Source: Mycteria americana (lineage: Eukaryota; Chordata; Aves; Ciconiiformes; Ciconiidae). From it: a stretch of 64,000 nt of DNA. A model generated the notes under the pieces. It saw only the letters and a program-made list of their open reading frames with translations. It was not told the DNA's origin and ran no database searches. The DNA lies in NCBI RefSeq assembly GCF_035582795.1, contig NC_134369.1, positions 59,954,001 to 60,018,000 of the forward strand, written 5' to 3'. Positions 1 through 13,300 of the stretch are shown here, in pieces (position 1 is the first letter of the stretch; every line of letters starts with the position of its first letter). Position numbers and translations under genes: made by a program.

Positions 1-506
1 ACCTTTCCTAAGTAAGTCTGACACTTCTGCCTCTCTGGCTCTGCAGATAGATTCCAGAGTGCTGTCTCTTCTCCCTCCTCTCTCCTGTGCAATTGCCGTT
101 TTGTTTGATTTCTAGACACACGCTCCCCTAGCAGAGCATATTTCAGCTTCTTCTGAGATTTGTTTTAACTATTTGCAAGTTACAGTTTTGTGCTAGAAAA
201 TGTACACGTGCTCATCTTCACTTACATCCTGTTACTGGGACAATTTGTCTCTAGTTATAAAATACATAGCTTGAACTTGTAGGCATGTGTTCTTTTGGAA
301 GACCTGTATGTGATACTTGATGCCGCTTCATTTATACAGAGGTCTTTATTTTCGTTTTCTTTATTAAACATACCTAGTATATAGTATTTCCATTGTACTT
401 TTGCATAGTGTAATATGATGTGGTAATCATTAGCATGAGACCAGAGTTGGAATTTGGAAAATATTGCAGAGCAATAGCCAATTAGGAACTTCCAAATGTT
501 TTTTAG
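1..506 (+). other. CCNK: CCNK intron, partial
   Basis: This is intronic sequence upstream of the first CCNK exon in the window. It ends in a TTTTTTAG acceptor at 499-506, with a short, weak pyrimidine tract. The cyclin box and the N-terminal two-thirds of cyclin K lie to the left of the window. A donor-like GTAAGT at 12-17 is present, but the 11 bases before it do not encode the residues I expect from the cyclin K family just before the next exon, so I treat it as intron. Nothing else is recognised here. Confidence 0.7.
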
Positions 507-581
507 AACCACCACCACCATCTAAAATTCCCAAAATTGAAACTTCACATCCACCAATACCTCCTGCACATCCACCTCCAG
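507..581 (+). CDS. CCNK: Cyclin K, penultimate coding exon
   Basis: This 75-bp internal exon encodes part of the proline-rich C-terminal tail of cyclin K. Cyclin K is the regulatory subunit of CDK12 and CDK13, nuclear kinases that phosphorylate the RNA polymerase II C-terminal domain and support transcription of long and DNA-repair genes. The exon opens with two bases of a split Glu codon, then 24 codons containing [11 protein letters not shown] and [10 protein letters not shown], and ends with one G of a split codon. It is bounded by TTTTAG at 501-506 and the donor GTAAGC from 582. The KIPKIE motif followed by His/Pro repeats closely matches vertebrate cyclin K as I recall it. The phase (2 nt in, 1 nt out) fits the terminal exon at 2786. 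The cyclin boxes are not in the window. Confidence 0.9.
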
Positions 582-2785
582 GTAAGCTTTATTTTCTTAA
601 ACACATTTACTCTTGCCGTTAATTGCCTTGCTTTTCATTCAGGTGGTGGTAATGGTGTGGGGGCAGGGGTTGTTGCCTTGATTAATCAGCTTGGCAAGTA
701 AAAGCATATAGGTAGATAAGTTCCAAAGGGAATTTCATCTTAGTAGCACAGAGTTTTCCAGACAGAAGCAAAAAAGTTATGATGGAAACAAGACTATACT
801 AGGTGGACTAAGGCAAAACAAAGCTGTGACTGTTAAAGGCATAGAAGACTAAAACTAATTGTCACTAGCAGGCAAAACGGAACTTATATTCTCAATAGGA
901 TGGCAGATCCCATGTTATATTACTCGAGTAGCTTCCAGCTGTCCTATAGAAGTCCTCCGTGTTACATCTTTAGTATAGAAATTCTGCAGGTGTGTAACTT
1001 CTAAACAATAAGGGGGATACTTTCTTTCCTGTGTCCCAAAAGAGGACTTTCATCTGCCAGAGAACTTTCATTGCACACATGCCTTATGTTTGCAGAATAA
1101 ACTGTACTGTTGTAAAAATGTGCTTCCAGCACCTTGATGCATTAGCTGTCCTTCCAGTGACCCTTAAATGTGACATAAATATTTTACAGAGCACAGTCCA
1201 TAATGTAACTGTAAGATGACAGCTTCTAACAGGGAACTACAAGAGAGAAAAACAGTGCTCTGAAATATAGTAGGATCATTTTTCCTGTTTGTTAAAGTCT
1301 AATTAAGAATGAAGGGGTTCTTCTAAATACCATGTTCATTATTCCTTCAGTTGTTAAATCTTGAATGCACATCTTGCATCCAGAATGATTCTGAAAGTGA
1401 GCAAATGGGGAAATTATTGCCTGCTATAATTTAGAAGCCAGAAGCTGTTGAAATCATAGGTACCACAGCCAGCGTACCCACCTTGCATGATCTAATTATG
1501 TAGCTGTCCTAGGGGACAATTTTGCTGTTAAAATGATGACTGCTTAGATAAGGTAAATCCTATTTAGGCAGGTAACGAGTTTGCTTCCCTTGTTATCTAA
1601 AATTTTCCTCATAGAATTTGTTTATACAAGTAAATCATTGTATAAGCACTGAAACATTTTAAGAACAGTCTTTAGAGGCCAACTCTTGTCTTTTGGGGCT
1701 CTGAGGAAAAATCAGGTGAAAACTAAGAATGTTTATTGGCCAAATGAACAGAAGTACTAGAAGGTGGATTTATCTCAAATTCTGTTTAGCATTGTCAGTT
1801 TAGTTGTTGCATGTCACTGGAAATGACTGCCCTATATCTGCTTCTAAATAACTTTTCTTACTGAACAATGTTTTAGATGTTTATATATACAAGTAAGATG
1901 AATGTCCAGATGCCCCAAACTCTTTTGTTGGGCATTTTAATACTGACTGTATGACCATACAGAGATGTCGCCATTAGGTCAGTCTTCTTATTGTGGTATT
2001 CCTTACTTTATAATGTCTGCATTAAGAGGAAAAAAAAATAATTAAAGATCCTTATTTAAAGAGAAGACGGCGTAAAGCATGTTCTTCCAAGAAATGGCCA
2101 TGTATAATTCTGTAAAAATCTGACCTTTTTGTGAACTTCCCTAGACTGTAAGGTACTGAGTTCCCTGAAACTAATCAGTGGAACAAAGCTGATCGATTTC
2201 ATGTCCCAAGCAATCTATCGCAATTTCTTAGTTACCCTCTGTTTGTTTTTCTTTCATTTAGTAAACAGGTTTAGAACTGAGCATTAAAGACTTGAGACTT
2301 TAGCCTGTATTCTCAAATAATATTTCCCAACATGGGAGGCAAGTGAAGTGCAGAGGGTAATCCCAGGCCACCTCCTAGAGTATAAAAGAGGTAGAAGAGA
2401 GGCCTGGACTAAAGAAGATTGAAGCGCTGATCGAAAGGTTTTTGGTGTCTTGAGTCCCATGATGTTTTAAATCTGCTAGTTGTGATTCTGTCCAACCAGT
2501 CTGCTAATTTCTGCTGGTTGTAGAACAATATTTCAATTATAAGTAAATAGTAGTAAGAATGGAAGATGCATTTAACTTTTAGAATGGGAAAAGCTGAACC
2601 TGGAGCTTTGTTACACAGCTTAGTTATTTTCTAGTGATATAAGAAGGTCTGACTGGATACAGGCGTTCAGAGACTTAGAGAATTGAGTCCTCTTTTGATA
2701 TGTTAACTGGAAGAAAACTATAAAGTATTCAGAAGCTGTTGTTGCCGCTATCCTTCAAAAAAATAAATGAAATTTTCTTTTCCAG
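582..2785 (+). other. CCNK: CCNK last intron
   Basis: This 2.2-kb intron starts with GTAAGC and ends with TTTTCTTTTCCAG. It is AT-rich with many stops in all frames. I see no recognisable exon, RNA gene or mobile element in it. Confidence 0.85.
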
Positions 2786-3408
2786 AGCGCAAGCCTCCTT
2801 TGACAACTGCAGTTTCAATGGGAGAAGCAGAGCAATCTACTACTGTGGACTCAGTAGATATGCCAAAGGTCCAGATTCCTCCCCCTGCTCATCCTGCCCC
2901 AGTACATCAACCTCCACCTCTGCCGCATCGTCCCCCACCCCCACCCCCCACCAGTTATATTACAGGGATGTCTACTACAAATTCTTACATGTCAGGGGAG
3001 GGTTATCAAAGTCTTCAGTCAATGATGAAAACAGAAGGACCAACTTATGGAGCTTTACCACCGGCCTATGGACCACCAACTCATCTACCATATCATCCTC
3101 ATGTGTATCCTCCCAACCCTCCACCACCAGTTCCACCTCCACCCCCTACTTCATTCCCCCCGCCCAATATTCCACCTCCTACTCCTGGATATCCTCCTCC
3201 ACCTACATACAACCCTAATTTCCCACCTCCAAGACTGCCTCCAACTCATGCAGTACCACCTCATCCACCTCCAGGGCTGGGAATGCCTCCAGCTAGTTAC
3301 CCCCCGCCTACTGTTCCCCCAGGTGGACAGCCACCTGTACCACCTCCAATTCCACCGCCTGGTATGCCACCTGTAGCAGGACTTGGACGTGCTACGTGGA
3401 TGAGATAG
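2786..3408 (+). CDS. CCNK: Cyclin K, terminal proline-rich coding exon
   Basis: This exon encodes the last 206 residues of cyclin K and the TAG stop at 3406-3408. After completing a split Glu codon it reads RKPPL, then an acidic linker ([18 protein letters not shown]) and a long Pro-rich tail. That tail holds the cyclin K-specific block ending in [15 protein letters not shown], Tyr/Pro repeats such as [14 protein letters not shown], and the family terminus GLGRATWMR. The match to vertebrate cyclin K is near-identical over its length as I recall it. The tail is low complexity and predicted disordered; the kinase-binding cyclin fold is encoded upstream. The ATG at 2767 that extends this frame lies in the intron and is not the real start. 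Overlapping open frames on both strands are by-products of the CCN-rich codon use. Confidence 0.97.
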
Positions 3409-3979
3409 CATGAGGTAATTTGCACGATATCCCTTTATGTTGACTAGGCAGGAGTAGCTAGCCAAAACCTACTTTGTAAAGATGAAGAGGAGGGTAATTT
3501 GTATAATTTAGATGAAGAAATGAGGTGGTGAAATGAAAATTTAGCTGATTGCAGTATTGTTTATGGTGAGTGATATAGGCTTCTAGATTTTAATCAGCTT
3601 TGCAGTATCTATTCTAACTTTATACGTTTGACTTAAGTTTAAATTGTCTTGAGTTATTCCAGCACTGGATTACTTTCTACTAGCAAAACCAGCCATATTG
3701 GCTCAATTATATCAGAAGAAAATTTCCTTCTAGAAATCAGTGCCTGTTTTTGAGTATCAAAATAGCCAGATACCATGAAATTTGATCTATAGTAAGAAAC
3801 TTCATTGTTAGTAATAATTAAAACAACACGATGTCAAGCATAAAAGCTACTTTATTTAAGAGAGATTCTGAATGCTAGCTGACTGGAATCATTTTGAGGT
3901 GTTTGCCTTGCTGATATTTTTGTTTTGGAATGTACTGGTATCTTAAAGTATTGTATGTTTACACCTACTTGCAAATTCC

Positions 3980-3987
3980 TGTACATA
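3980..3987 (+). promoter_or_regulatory. Pumilio response element in CCNK 3'UTR
   Basis: TGTACATA fits the PUM1/PUM2 consensus UGUANAUA and lies in the sense orientation of the CCNK 3'UTR, about 570 nt after the stop. Such sites usually lower mRNA stability or translation. This rests on the motif alone; binding is inferred. Confidence 0.4.
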
Positions 3988-4083
3988 ATATATATATTTT
4001 CTAAGTGTGAAAGTCTGAATGTAACAACCTACTGTGATGTACATCCTGGTTATAAATGGGACTACTTTGTTCACATCTACCCA

Positions 4084-4089
4084 AATAAA
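4084..4089 (+). terminator. CCNK: CCNK poly(A) signal AATAAA
   Basis: This canonical hexamer lies 676 nt after the CCNK stop and is followed by T/G-rich sequence (TTAGTTCTG, AGGTTTTTC), as expected for a downstream element. It is the best candidate for the main CCNK cleavage site. Confidence 0.65.
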
Positions 4090-4221
4090 ATTAGTTCTGA
4101 ATTTAGTGGATTTCCAGGTTTTTCATATTAGTTCAGAATTAATAACTATGGTACTTACTGCAAGATATTTCAGCAGTGGTCTCCCAAATCTTATTCATCA
4201 GTTTATTTAAAAAGAATGTAT

Positions 4222-4232
4222 TTTATTTTATT
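4222..4232 (-). terminator. CCDC85C: CCDC85C overlapping poly(A) signals
   Basis: On the minus strand this reads AATAAAATAAA, two overlapping canonical hexamers. A third AATAAA lies at 4202-4207. Cleavage would fall near 4195-4212, only about 90-100 bp from the expected end of the opposing CCNK transcript. The implied CCDC85C 3'UTR is about 3.6 kb. Internal alternatives exist on the minus strand at 6162-6167 and 6887-6892. Confidence 0.55.
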
Positions 4233-4408
4233 CAACTAGAAGTATACACTATCACAATCAATCTCTTACTTCATTTTTACTAAAATATTTCAAATGAATG
4301 TTTTACACACATTATCAAAAAAATCTGTACTATTACTTTCCCTCCCCAAAAAAGCCAGAGTGGTTTAATAATAGGTAAAAACGCGTGCTAAGGGCTAAAG
4401 AATTTTGC

Positions 4409-4416
4409 TATATACA
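4409..4416 (-). promoter_or_regulatory. Pumilio-type motif in CCDC85C 3'UTR (distal)
   Basis: The minus strand reads TGTATATA, matching UGUANAUA, about 200 nt before the distal cleavage site. It would be lost if a proximal poly(A) site were used. Motif evidence only. Confidence 0.35.
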
Positions 4417-6776
4417 CAACAGCAGGTGCTAACTTTTCCAGTTCTTTGTAAATCATATACAGAAAATATAGCAGGGCTGTAAGATCACAGGTTTAACAGA
4501 AATCAAACTTTAAACTGATTTCTAAAGCAGCACAAATAGACTTTCCCCACATTATGAAAAATATACAATTTTATCACTTTACAGTCATGCACTTCGAAAA
4601 AGATCAGTAGTACTCTTCCCCCACAGTTTCTAAAAAGATAAAAGGTCACTTTAACACTGATTTCTTTTAATATCTAATATTTGGATAAAAATGTGCCATT
4701 CTCAAACAAGGTTGTGCTCAGCAGTCTTATCAAGGTGCAAAGAGCCAACTGAAGCTGGTTACGCTGCAGCATTTCAGAAACTTTTATGGAAATGCCATTC
4801 ACTTCAGTCACTCCAACAAAAGTCAAGGATGTGATTTTACTTTCCTCAAGCAAGCAAAGTCCATGTGTAAACAGTGGATGCTTGCTTTGCCAGAGGATTG
4901 CAGAACCCAGGGCTTCAATCTTGAAATTAACTTGAACTGTTGCCCCAAATACATCACTTTAATGGCCGCTATTTCAAGGGGTGCTCCCCTCCGACTTAAT
5001 GTACAAAGCTCCTCAGGTAGTTTTCACTGAAGACTTAGCACATAGGTAAGTGAATTTAAATATGCATATAAAACATCTTTTTAGAAAACCGAAAATTCAG
5101 CACCCAAGTCATCCTGTAAAGTCATTGAGCGTCATTTTACCCCAGGAAGACGCTTTATAGCTCAAATGGAGCTAAGTATGAAGAGTAGCAAGCCTAAAAC
5201 CCCCCAAAAAATAACACCCCGATGTACAGCACTGTCATGTTCTTCTGCAAAATCAATGATGCACATTTCACATTGAAGATTTATGCTGCCAAATTGAATC
5301 TTAAAGACGAGTATCACGACTGCTCAGCTGAACTACTGGCTACCCTGCAAACTGGCTCTTCAGGATTTGCAGCGCTAATGGACCTCAATTGCACCACTCT
5401 TTCCCTTGTAGGTAAGATCTGCAGGTGGAACAAAACAAGCTTTGCTTGAAGTCGTTGAATAGATTTTGAGAGAGATTTGATAGCAGGGAATGTCTGAATG
5501 AGAACTACATAGCTGGTGAGACTAGTGATCTGATTAGTATAGCTCTTGTCTTGTTGAGAGGACCTGCTAGTCTAATACACTCCTAAAATAGCAAGCGCGT
5601 CATCAACACAACTCTCTACAAGTGCTGGCAACATTTGCATTGCTTTAGTTAAAATTCACTGACGTAAATTAACCTTGTTCGCAATATGCTTCAATTCTCC
5701 ACTTAATCCAGCGGTTAGATGCCTCCAAAATTAAAATGGGCTTTCAAGCAGATAGATTAAAGTAACCCTCTGTTCAACATTAGATGTTAAGGAAGAATGA
5801 TGCCTCTGCTTTACATCACCTTTTCTGGTACAAAAATCTCAAGGTATATATTGTACAGGAGGAAGACAAGTAATCAATGGTGACTAGAAACTGGAGATCA
5901 AAAAGCAAAGAGGACGAAATCTGGAATCCTCTAAAGCTGCCATATTTTAAAGGGGACAGTCAGACTCTAGAATGGATTTTTCCAGACACGTTGGATGTAA
6001 ATATTATTAGACTTAAGAGTTAGCTAGCTCAGCATTCGCTGACTGAGCAGTAGTAAGAAAGAAACTACTGGTGAGTGTGCGAGTGAGAGCATGCATGTGT
6101 GTTTTGGGGGTGGTTCTTGGTTTTTTTGTTCAAATAACCTACTCATCTTGACTGTTACATTTTTATTGCTGCAATGAATAATGGCAGTGGTGCTTACTCT
6201 TACTGGTTACTATGTATTTGGGTTGTATTCCTTCTCTGTTTTTTTACTGGTTACAGATCTCAGCTCTGACACTCCAAATTCTTTACCCAGGCAGCTAGCT
6301 TATTGTGTACCATGGGACCAAGTACCTTTCAGAACATGCAGCATGGGCTCCTTGGTATTGTATCAGTGCTCCATGTTAATACAATACCACAAGTCAAGAA
6401 CTCAACTGGTAGAACAAATTAATTTAAGAGGAAGAACCTTTCCAGCTAATTCAGCTGTCTATAGCTGTGACTGATTCTTGTGGAGAATAAAAAGAAAGTG
6501 ATGGTGTTTGAGGTCAGTAAATCTTCGAATTAGTCACTAAAATTGATGCAACTTTTGAAGAGGAGGCTTTGATCTTTTCACATGCCTGTCTTTAAAATAA
6601 TTGGTGTAAAATAATTTTAATAACCAAGCCCCACTTCCTTGGACTATTGGGAAAGAACATCTAATAAAATACAGGGACAGCTGCTGTGACAACTTGGAAA
6701 AGGGGGGGGGTGTGTCAAATTCTTACAACTATACAAGCAGCTACTCCACAATAGCAAAATAGAAGTCCCATTGGTT

Positions 6777-6784
6777 TATATACA
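6777..6784 (-). promoter_or_regulatory. Pumilio-type motif in CCDC85C 3'UTR (proximal)
   Basis: The minus strand reads TGTATATA, matching UGUANAUA, about 1.06 kb after the CCDC85C stop. It lies just past the internal poly(A) signal at 6887-6892, so only longer transcripts would include it. Motif evidence only. Confidence 0.35.
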
Positions 6785-7845
6785 ACTGTTAGAAGAAGGA
6801 AAAACCTGCTTGTTTTGGTTCATTAACAAAAATAAAGCTTGAATGGCAGAAAGTAGTCTCACCCAACAGCCTGTGTTTATGGAGTTTTTATTCAGCTCTG
6901 CAAGGCGGTTGTTTGGTTACCTTACACAGGAACCAGTATAGGTGAGGGATCCAGCAAGAACATTTAAAAAAATACCCAAATCTTCCTTATGTGAAAGATG
7001 AGCTGCTCTCGAAGATCCTGTGAAAGCCATAAGCACTGTTAGGACGGCAGTTTCTGCTGAATTAGTTTGTAGTAAAAGCTTTACAGGAAAAGTGTTGCCA
7101 TATTTGTAGGGAATACTGGTGTGTGGCTAAGTGACTTCAGTTCATTCACATTATGACTGCAGAAATCTTGTCATTTGTTCATGAAAAATAGTTCATTAAC
7201 AGCTGATAGGGAGTCTCAAGCCTTTCTGTACACTTGTGTGATGAGTACCACCATACAATGTACAGAGTGGTACCGGTGTTTTTAGCTCACCACTCAATAT
7301 TGTACACAGCGCCTTGTGAAAACAGTTGCGTGTCATTCTTCAAAATAAGGACCTCCAAAAAAAAGTGTCAGCAGCTCAGGAGCTTTGCAGGCAGTAAGCC
7401 AACGAATTTAAATTGCTCTTTCCTTGGAAGGTGCTGCCTGAAGCCACTAACCCAGCTATGAAGCGGGTGAACCGGAGCGATACAAACTGTGACTTCTCCG
7501 CAGGTTAAGGGTTCTTCTTGTTCCTCTTAGAAATTCTCTCAAGTTAGTTAATTCTACAGACCATTACAACAAAGCAGGTTTGAACTACAATACAAATGAT
7601 GCAAGTCTGGCATTATTGGATGGTTACCCATTGAACAGTAGTTCCAGAGCACCACAGCCTGGAAATCAGGCCTTTAGCTGCCATATTTACACTATTGTTA
7701 CAAAAAAAGCCAAAAAAAAAAAGAAAAGGAAACCCTGAAAAAAAACCTCAACCCCAACTCCCAAAGAACAGGCAGCCAGAAACGCTGTGCTCTGCCTCGT
7801 TAGTCTTCACGGAATCAATCACTTCCAGCCTCCAGGTCGGTGTTC

Positions 7846-9646
<1,801 letters not shown>

Positions 9647-10324
9647 CTACAAAAAAACGATATTACAAAAGCATTATGCTCCTCAAATAATTAAGTGTCC
9701 CTAACAACCTCATTAGCCAGTATTTAAATTGGCAGGCTTCACAAAGCCTTGAGAGTCAGAACACTGCAAAGACGAACATGACACCAAGTTGGGTGCTTCC
9801 ATCCTCTCCCTTCCCTGGTGATGGCATGCCTCTGTCCCACCACCTGCATGGTGTGGCTGCCACCACAGTCCTGGGGGACCATGTGATAACTGGCAGCGAG
9901 TTGCCTGCGCCCACAGACACATCTCTTCCAGGAAGGCTGCTGGTGGCCCCACCTTCCAAGCAGTTCCCCCAAGGCAATCCCCCAGCAACTCGTGCTCCCT
10001 CCTTTCCCCTCTTTCGCAGGAGCAGAGCTTCTCCACTCCCTTCTGCTAATCCGAGTCATGGGGCAACTGTGCTCAGGCCAGCAGCTTGTCGGTCTAACGG
10101 GGTTTTAGCCATCAGGGAAAGAGGCAAACAGAGGTTTGTACCACTGAAAAGCAGAATATTACAATGCAGCTTAAGCGTGTGGTTGCAATCAGCCATGAAC
10201 TTTCAGATCTTAAACAGACATGGCCAATTTCACTCACCTTTTGGCTGAAAATTGTTTTTAAGCCATTTAGTTTCTCAAGGGAACCCCTCGGAGGCCCAAG
10301 ATGACAGTGAGAAAGAGACAGGCT

Positions 10325-10380
10325 GTTAGCACAGAGCCCTGGGACTCAGAGATCCCGATTTGATTCCTGGCTCTTACCCA
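10325..10380 (+). repeat. MIR-like SINE fragment
   Basis: The stretch runs from GCACAGAGCCCTGGGACTCA to GATTTGATTCCTGGCTCTTA. It resembles the tRNA-derived/core junction of MIR elements, with its signature of a 'GGACT..GAG' block, then a 'GGTTCGAATCC(T/C)GGCTCT' block. It is too diverged to assign a subfamily by eye. Confidence 0.4.
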
Positions 10381-13300
10381 CTCCCTCTTCAAGCTGGATG
10401 CAGCCAGGCTGCGAAGGGGATGGGAACAGGGCAGGGAAAAAAACCAGTCTTGCCTCCCAGGACCCTTCATGCTGACCGCAGTCTTCTGAAGGCGCCGTCC
10501 CCAGCAAGCGCCGAGTGCCGTGGTGCATCTGGGTCACCCTCTCCTCGTGCCACAGACGCCCTCTGAAGATGGAGATAATCACCTCGACTCCCCGAGCTTT
10601 ACTTGAATCTCCGTCAGCACCATTTCCACCCACAGCACGTGCCCAGGAAAGGTAAGGGAATGGGTGGCCCTTGGCCAGGGCTGGCACACACGCGCGTGCC
10701 CTGCACACACCCCCACGGCCAGGACTGCAGCCACGGCTACAGGGTAGCACCTACCGGCTGCCCAATGAGTTCGGCTGGTACAAACGCTGATGAATACAGG
10801 CCATACCCACAACGTGCTGGCGCCAGGCCTGTCTGGTCCTCCACAAGCAGCTCCGTTTTGCTGTCTTTCCTCTCATGCCTGGCTACCTGCCAGCCCCAGG
10901 TACCTGCCTGCAGCACCCTGCCCACAGGAGCCTCTGGAGGAGTGAGGCATCGCCTTTCCTTTCCCTTCTGCTCATGACTACGGGGCTTTTCCCATGATAT
11001 TAACGGGAGGAAAGCACTGCAAAGAAATGGAGACGTGGTTGCAAAAGCATAGAAATAACCCGAAAGGGAGGCGGGGAAGGATTTCAGACCCTCCAAGGAG
11101 GCTCTGCTCTGCAGCTCGGAGGGCATCTCTAGCAGGCGCTCCTGGATCTGGGAAGAACCAGCTTTCCTTGCAGAGACAGAGGGGTTACAGCTCCAGCACT
11201 GACACCCCAGACCTGACACGTCCAGTGCTCGTGTTCTGGCTCCCTGGACACCCCTCAGCCTGGTGGCTGGGCCACACTTGCAGATTTGCCTTGGGAAGAC
11301 AACTAAATGCGCTGTGAAAGCTCAGGACACTGCAAAAAATAGTGGAAACATCCTGCCTGTGACTTATTTTCTTAGATTTCAGGTTGACAATGTCTGAAAA
11401 GGGAAAAAGTCTGATTTTTAACCTCTTTCTTTTAAATAGCATGTTAAGACATGTTAAAGCATGATAAAGACATGTTCCCCAAGACACACATGGTAAGATG
11501 CAGCACGTCTATGTGGTTGCTGTGTCCCGCCATGTGCTGCCCACACCCTGCACCTCTGTAGCAGCCGGGAGCCGGCCCCGGCCCCCCACGTCCCGCCTGG
11601 GGCACGCACCGTCCCGCAGAGCACCTCCAGGGAGGCAGTGCCCGCTGCGGCCAGGTGGCCCCTCGATCACAGAGGTGAGGTTGCCCAGGGCTAACGGCAG
11701 CCTTCACTTCCCGCTGGAAGCAGGCTGACCCACAGAATACCCCCTGCAACGCATCCGCGTGCATTCAGATAGCTCCTCCGCACAGGCATGTTGCACAAGT
11801 CGGGCACATGCGCAGGATTGCCTCGAGATTTTACTACTACAGCTGTGCTGACCCAGGGCTCAAACCTCACTCAGGGCTTTGCCACTGATGAGCAAGGTGG
11901 TCAGCTCAGCGTGCAGGGTCAGAGCTCCTGGAATCACCCAACGCCACCAAACAGCACACGTTCTTATTCACCACAATACATCCACACGCATATAAAGCTG
12001 TACAGCAGGTGTATTTGTGGGCGTAAATATTCCTACACTTCCTAGGGAAGTACAGAGCTAGATGCAGTGCAAGGATGGGTTTCACCCTTTGCTGAGGTAT
12101 ACAGCACCGACCGCTCCGCGAAACAGGATACCAGGGTAGATTATCCCCCAGTCTGCCTCGGCACAGCAATCCTGCTGTACTCGAACTGCGTTATGAACAA
12201 AAATAGGTCATTCTCCTAGGGCCCTTAACCTACTTCTAAAATGCACCAGCTAGTTTAACCAACATAGCCAGGACCAATCTTTGCACAAATAAGAATTATC
12301 CACATCCTTTCTAAGAGGAGAGGAAGGGCAAGAGGGATGCAAAAAGCATGTATGTGCTGACAAAGAGAGCATCTATTTTCTGCTAAAGAGGAGGGAATTA
12401 ATTATTGATCCAGCTGGACTTGCACATCAGACTCGCTCATCTGGAGTCAGCGTGCCTCCGACGCTCGGCGGCAAAGGCAGCAGCCTGCAGGATCACATCC
12501 CCGTGCGGAGCGCCAGGGTTGCCTGGCTGGCAGCTAAGCACCGACTGTGTCCACAGGGCAAGTGTCAAGGACAACCACGGTTTAGATTAGTTAAAGATCA
12601 CATCAGCTCCGGCCTCTGCTTCCACCTGCCATCAATCTTGCAGGCACAAGAGTCTCAGCGGACAAAAATAAACTGTTTTTCTACAACTTGCACTTAAACT
12701 AAAACTGCATTCCCTAGTCCAGGAGGTGTGGAGGGGTGGCACAGCCCATTTCTTTCAGTGGAAATGTCTTTTAATGGTTTAAACCAGGCAGAGCTGGAGC
12801 TGAAAGCTGATCAGACAGAAGTTATGGTTGTATTTCATTTCTTAATGACTTGGGACTCATTTACCCTGGAAACCATCCTGCTCCCCAGGCCCACCCCATG
12901 TCTGGGTAGGCACTTTGTAAAGATGTGTTAGCATCTTAGGTATGGGAAAAAGGGATTCGGGGGGAATAAAGCTCAACAGCCTACCCTGGAAAGGCATGCT
13001 GGAAAAAAATACACTCTGAAGAGTGAAATCACCTCCTGAAGAAAGACAGGAAGGCCTCTTAGTGCTGACCCAGCCCCAGCTGTTCTCAGATCCTGCCAGG
13101 CACCGCCTCGGCTGTTTAGAAGGACCAGGTTAATGTTCCTCTGATTACACTGCGGGGGACTATGGACCTGCCTTCACATAAATTGTCTGTGGCTCAGCTG
13201 AAGTTCAAGGACTGTGGAGTCAGTGTGGATCTAAGAAACGGGGGTATATCATCCCGTGATTTCTGCTATATCCCAACCCAGAAGCCTACAGAAAACAGGC

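Larger units (their letters stand above)
3409..4110 (+). other. CCNK: CCNK 3' untranslated region
   Basis: This is the AT-rich sequence from the CCNK stop to the expected cleavage site, about 20 nt past AATAAA at 4084-4089. The region carries a Pumilio-type motif at 3980-3987. The true 3' end is inferred from the poly(A) signal only. AATAAA motifs also occur further right (6486 and 6830 areas), so longer read-through forms are possible. A minus-strand AATAAA at 3851-3856 could let some CCDC85C transcripts extend into this UTR. Confidence 0.7.
4205..7845 (-). other. CCDC85C: CCDC85C 3' untranslated region
   Basis: This sequence lies between the CCDC85C stop codon and its distal poly(A) signals. 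It has no convincing coding frame; scattered open frames of up to about 100 codons on the opposite strand show no family resemblance. It contains two Pumilio-type motifs in the sense (minus) direction and a 9-base G run on the + strand at 6702-6710 (C run in the transcript). A+C-rich simple sequence lies near 7700-7760. The UTR length is inferred from poly(A) signals and could be shorter if the signals at 6887 or 6162 are used. Confidence 0.6.

Noticed and set aside
1..17. Possible end of an upstream CCNK exon before GTAAGT at 12
   Set aside because: The preceding 11 bases do not encode the expected cyclin K residues, and would give Lys in place of the expected Glu at the split codon. An acceptor-like CTGCAG at 41-46 follows closely, typical of chance intron sequence.
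2739..3465. Overlapping open frames on both strands across the CCNK terminal exon
   Set aside because: They are shadow frames produced by the CCN-rich proline codons; only the frame ending at 3408 matches cyclin K.
5222..7461. Short + strand open frames (75-97 codons) in the CCDC85C 3'UTR
   Set aside because: No family resemblance, no splice context, and they are antisense to the UTR.
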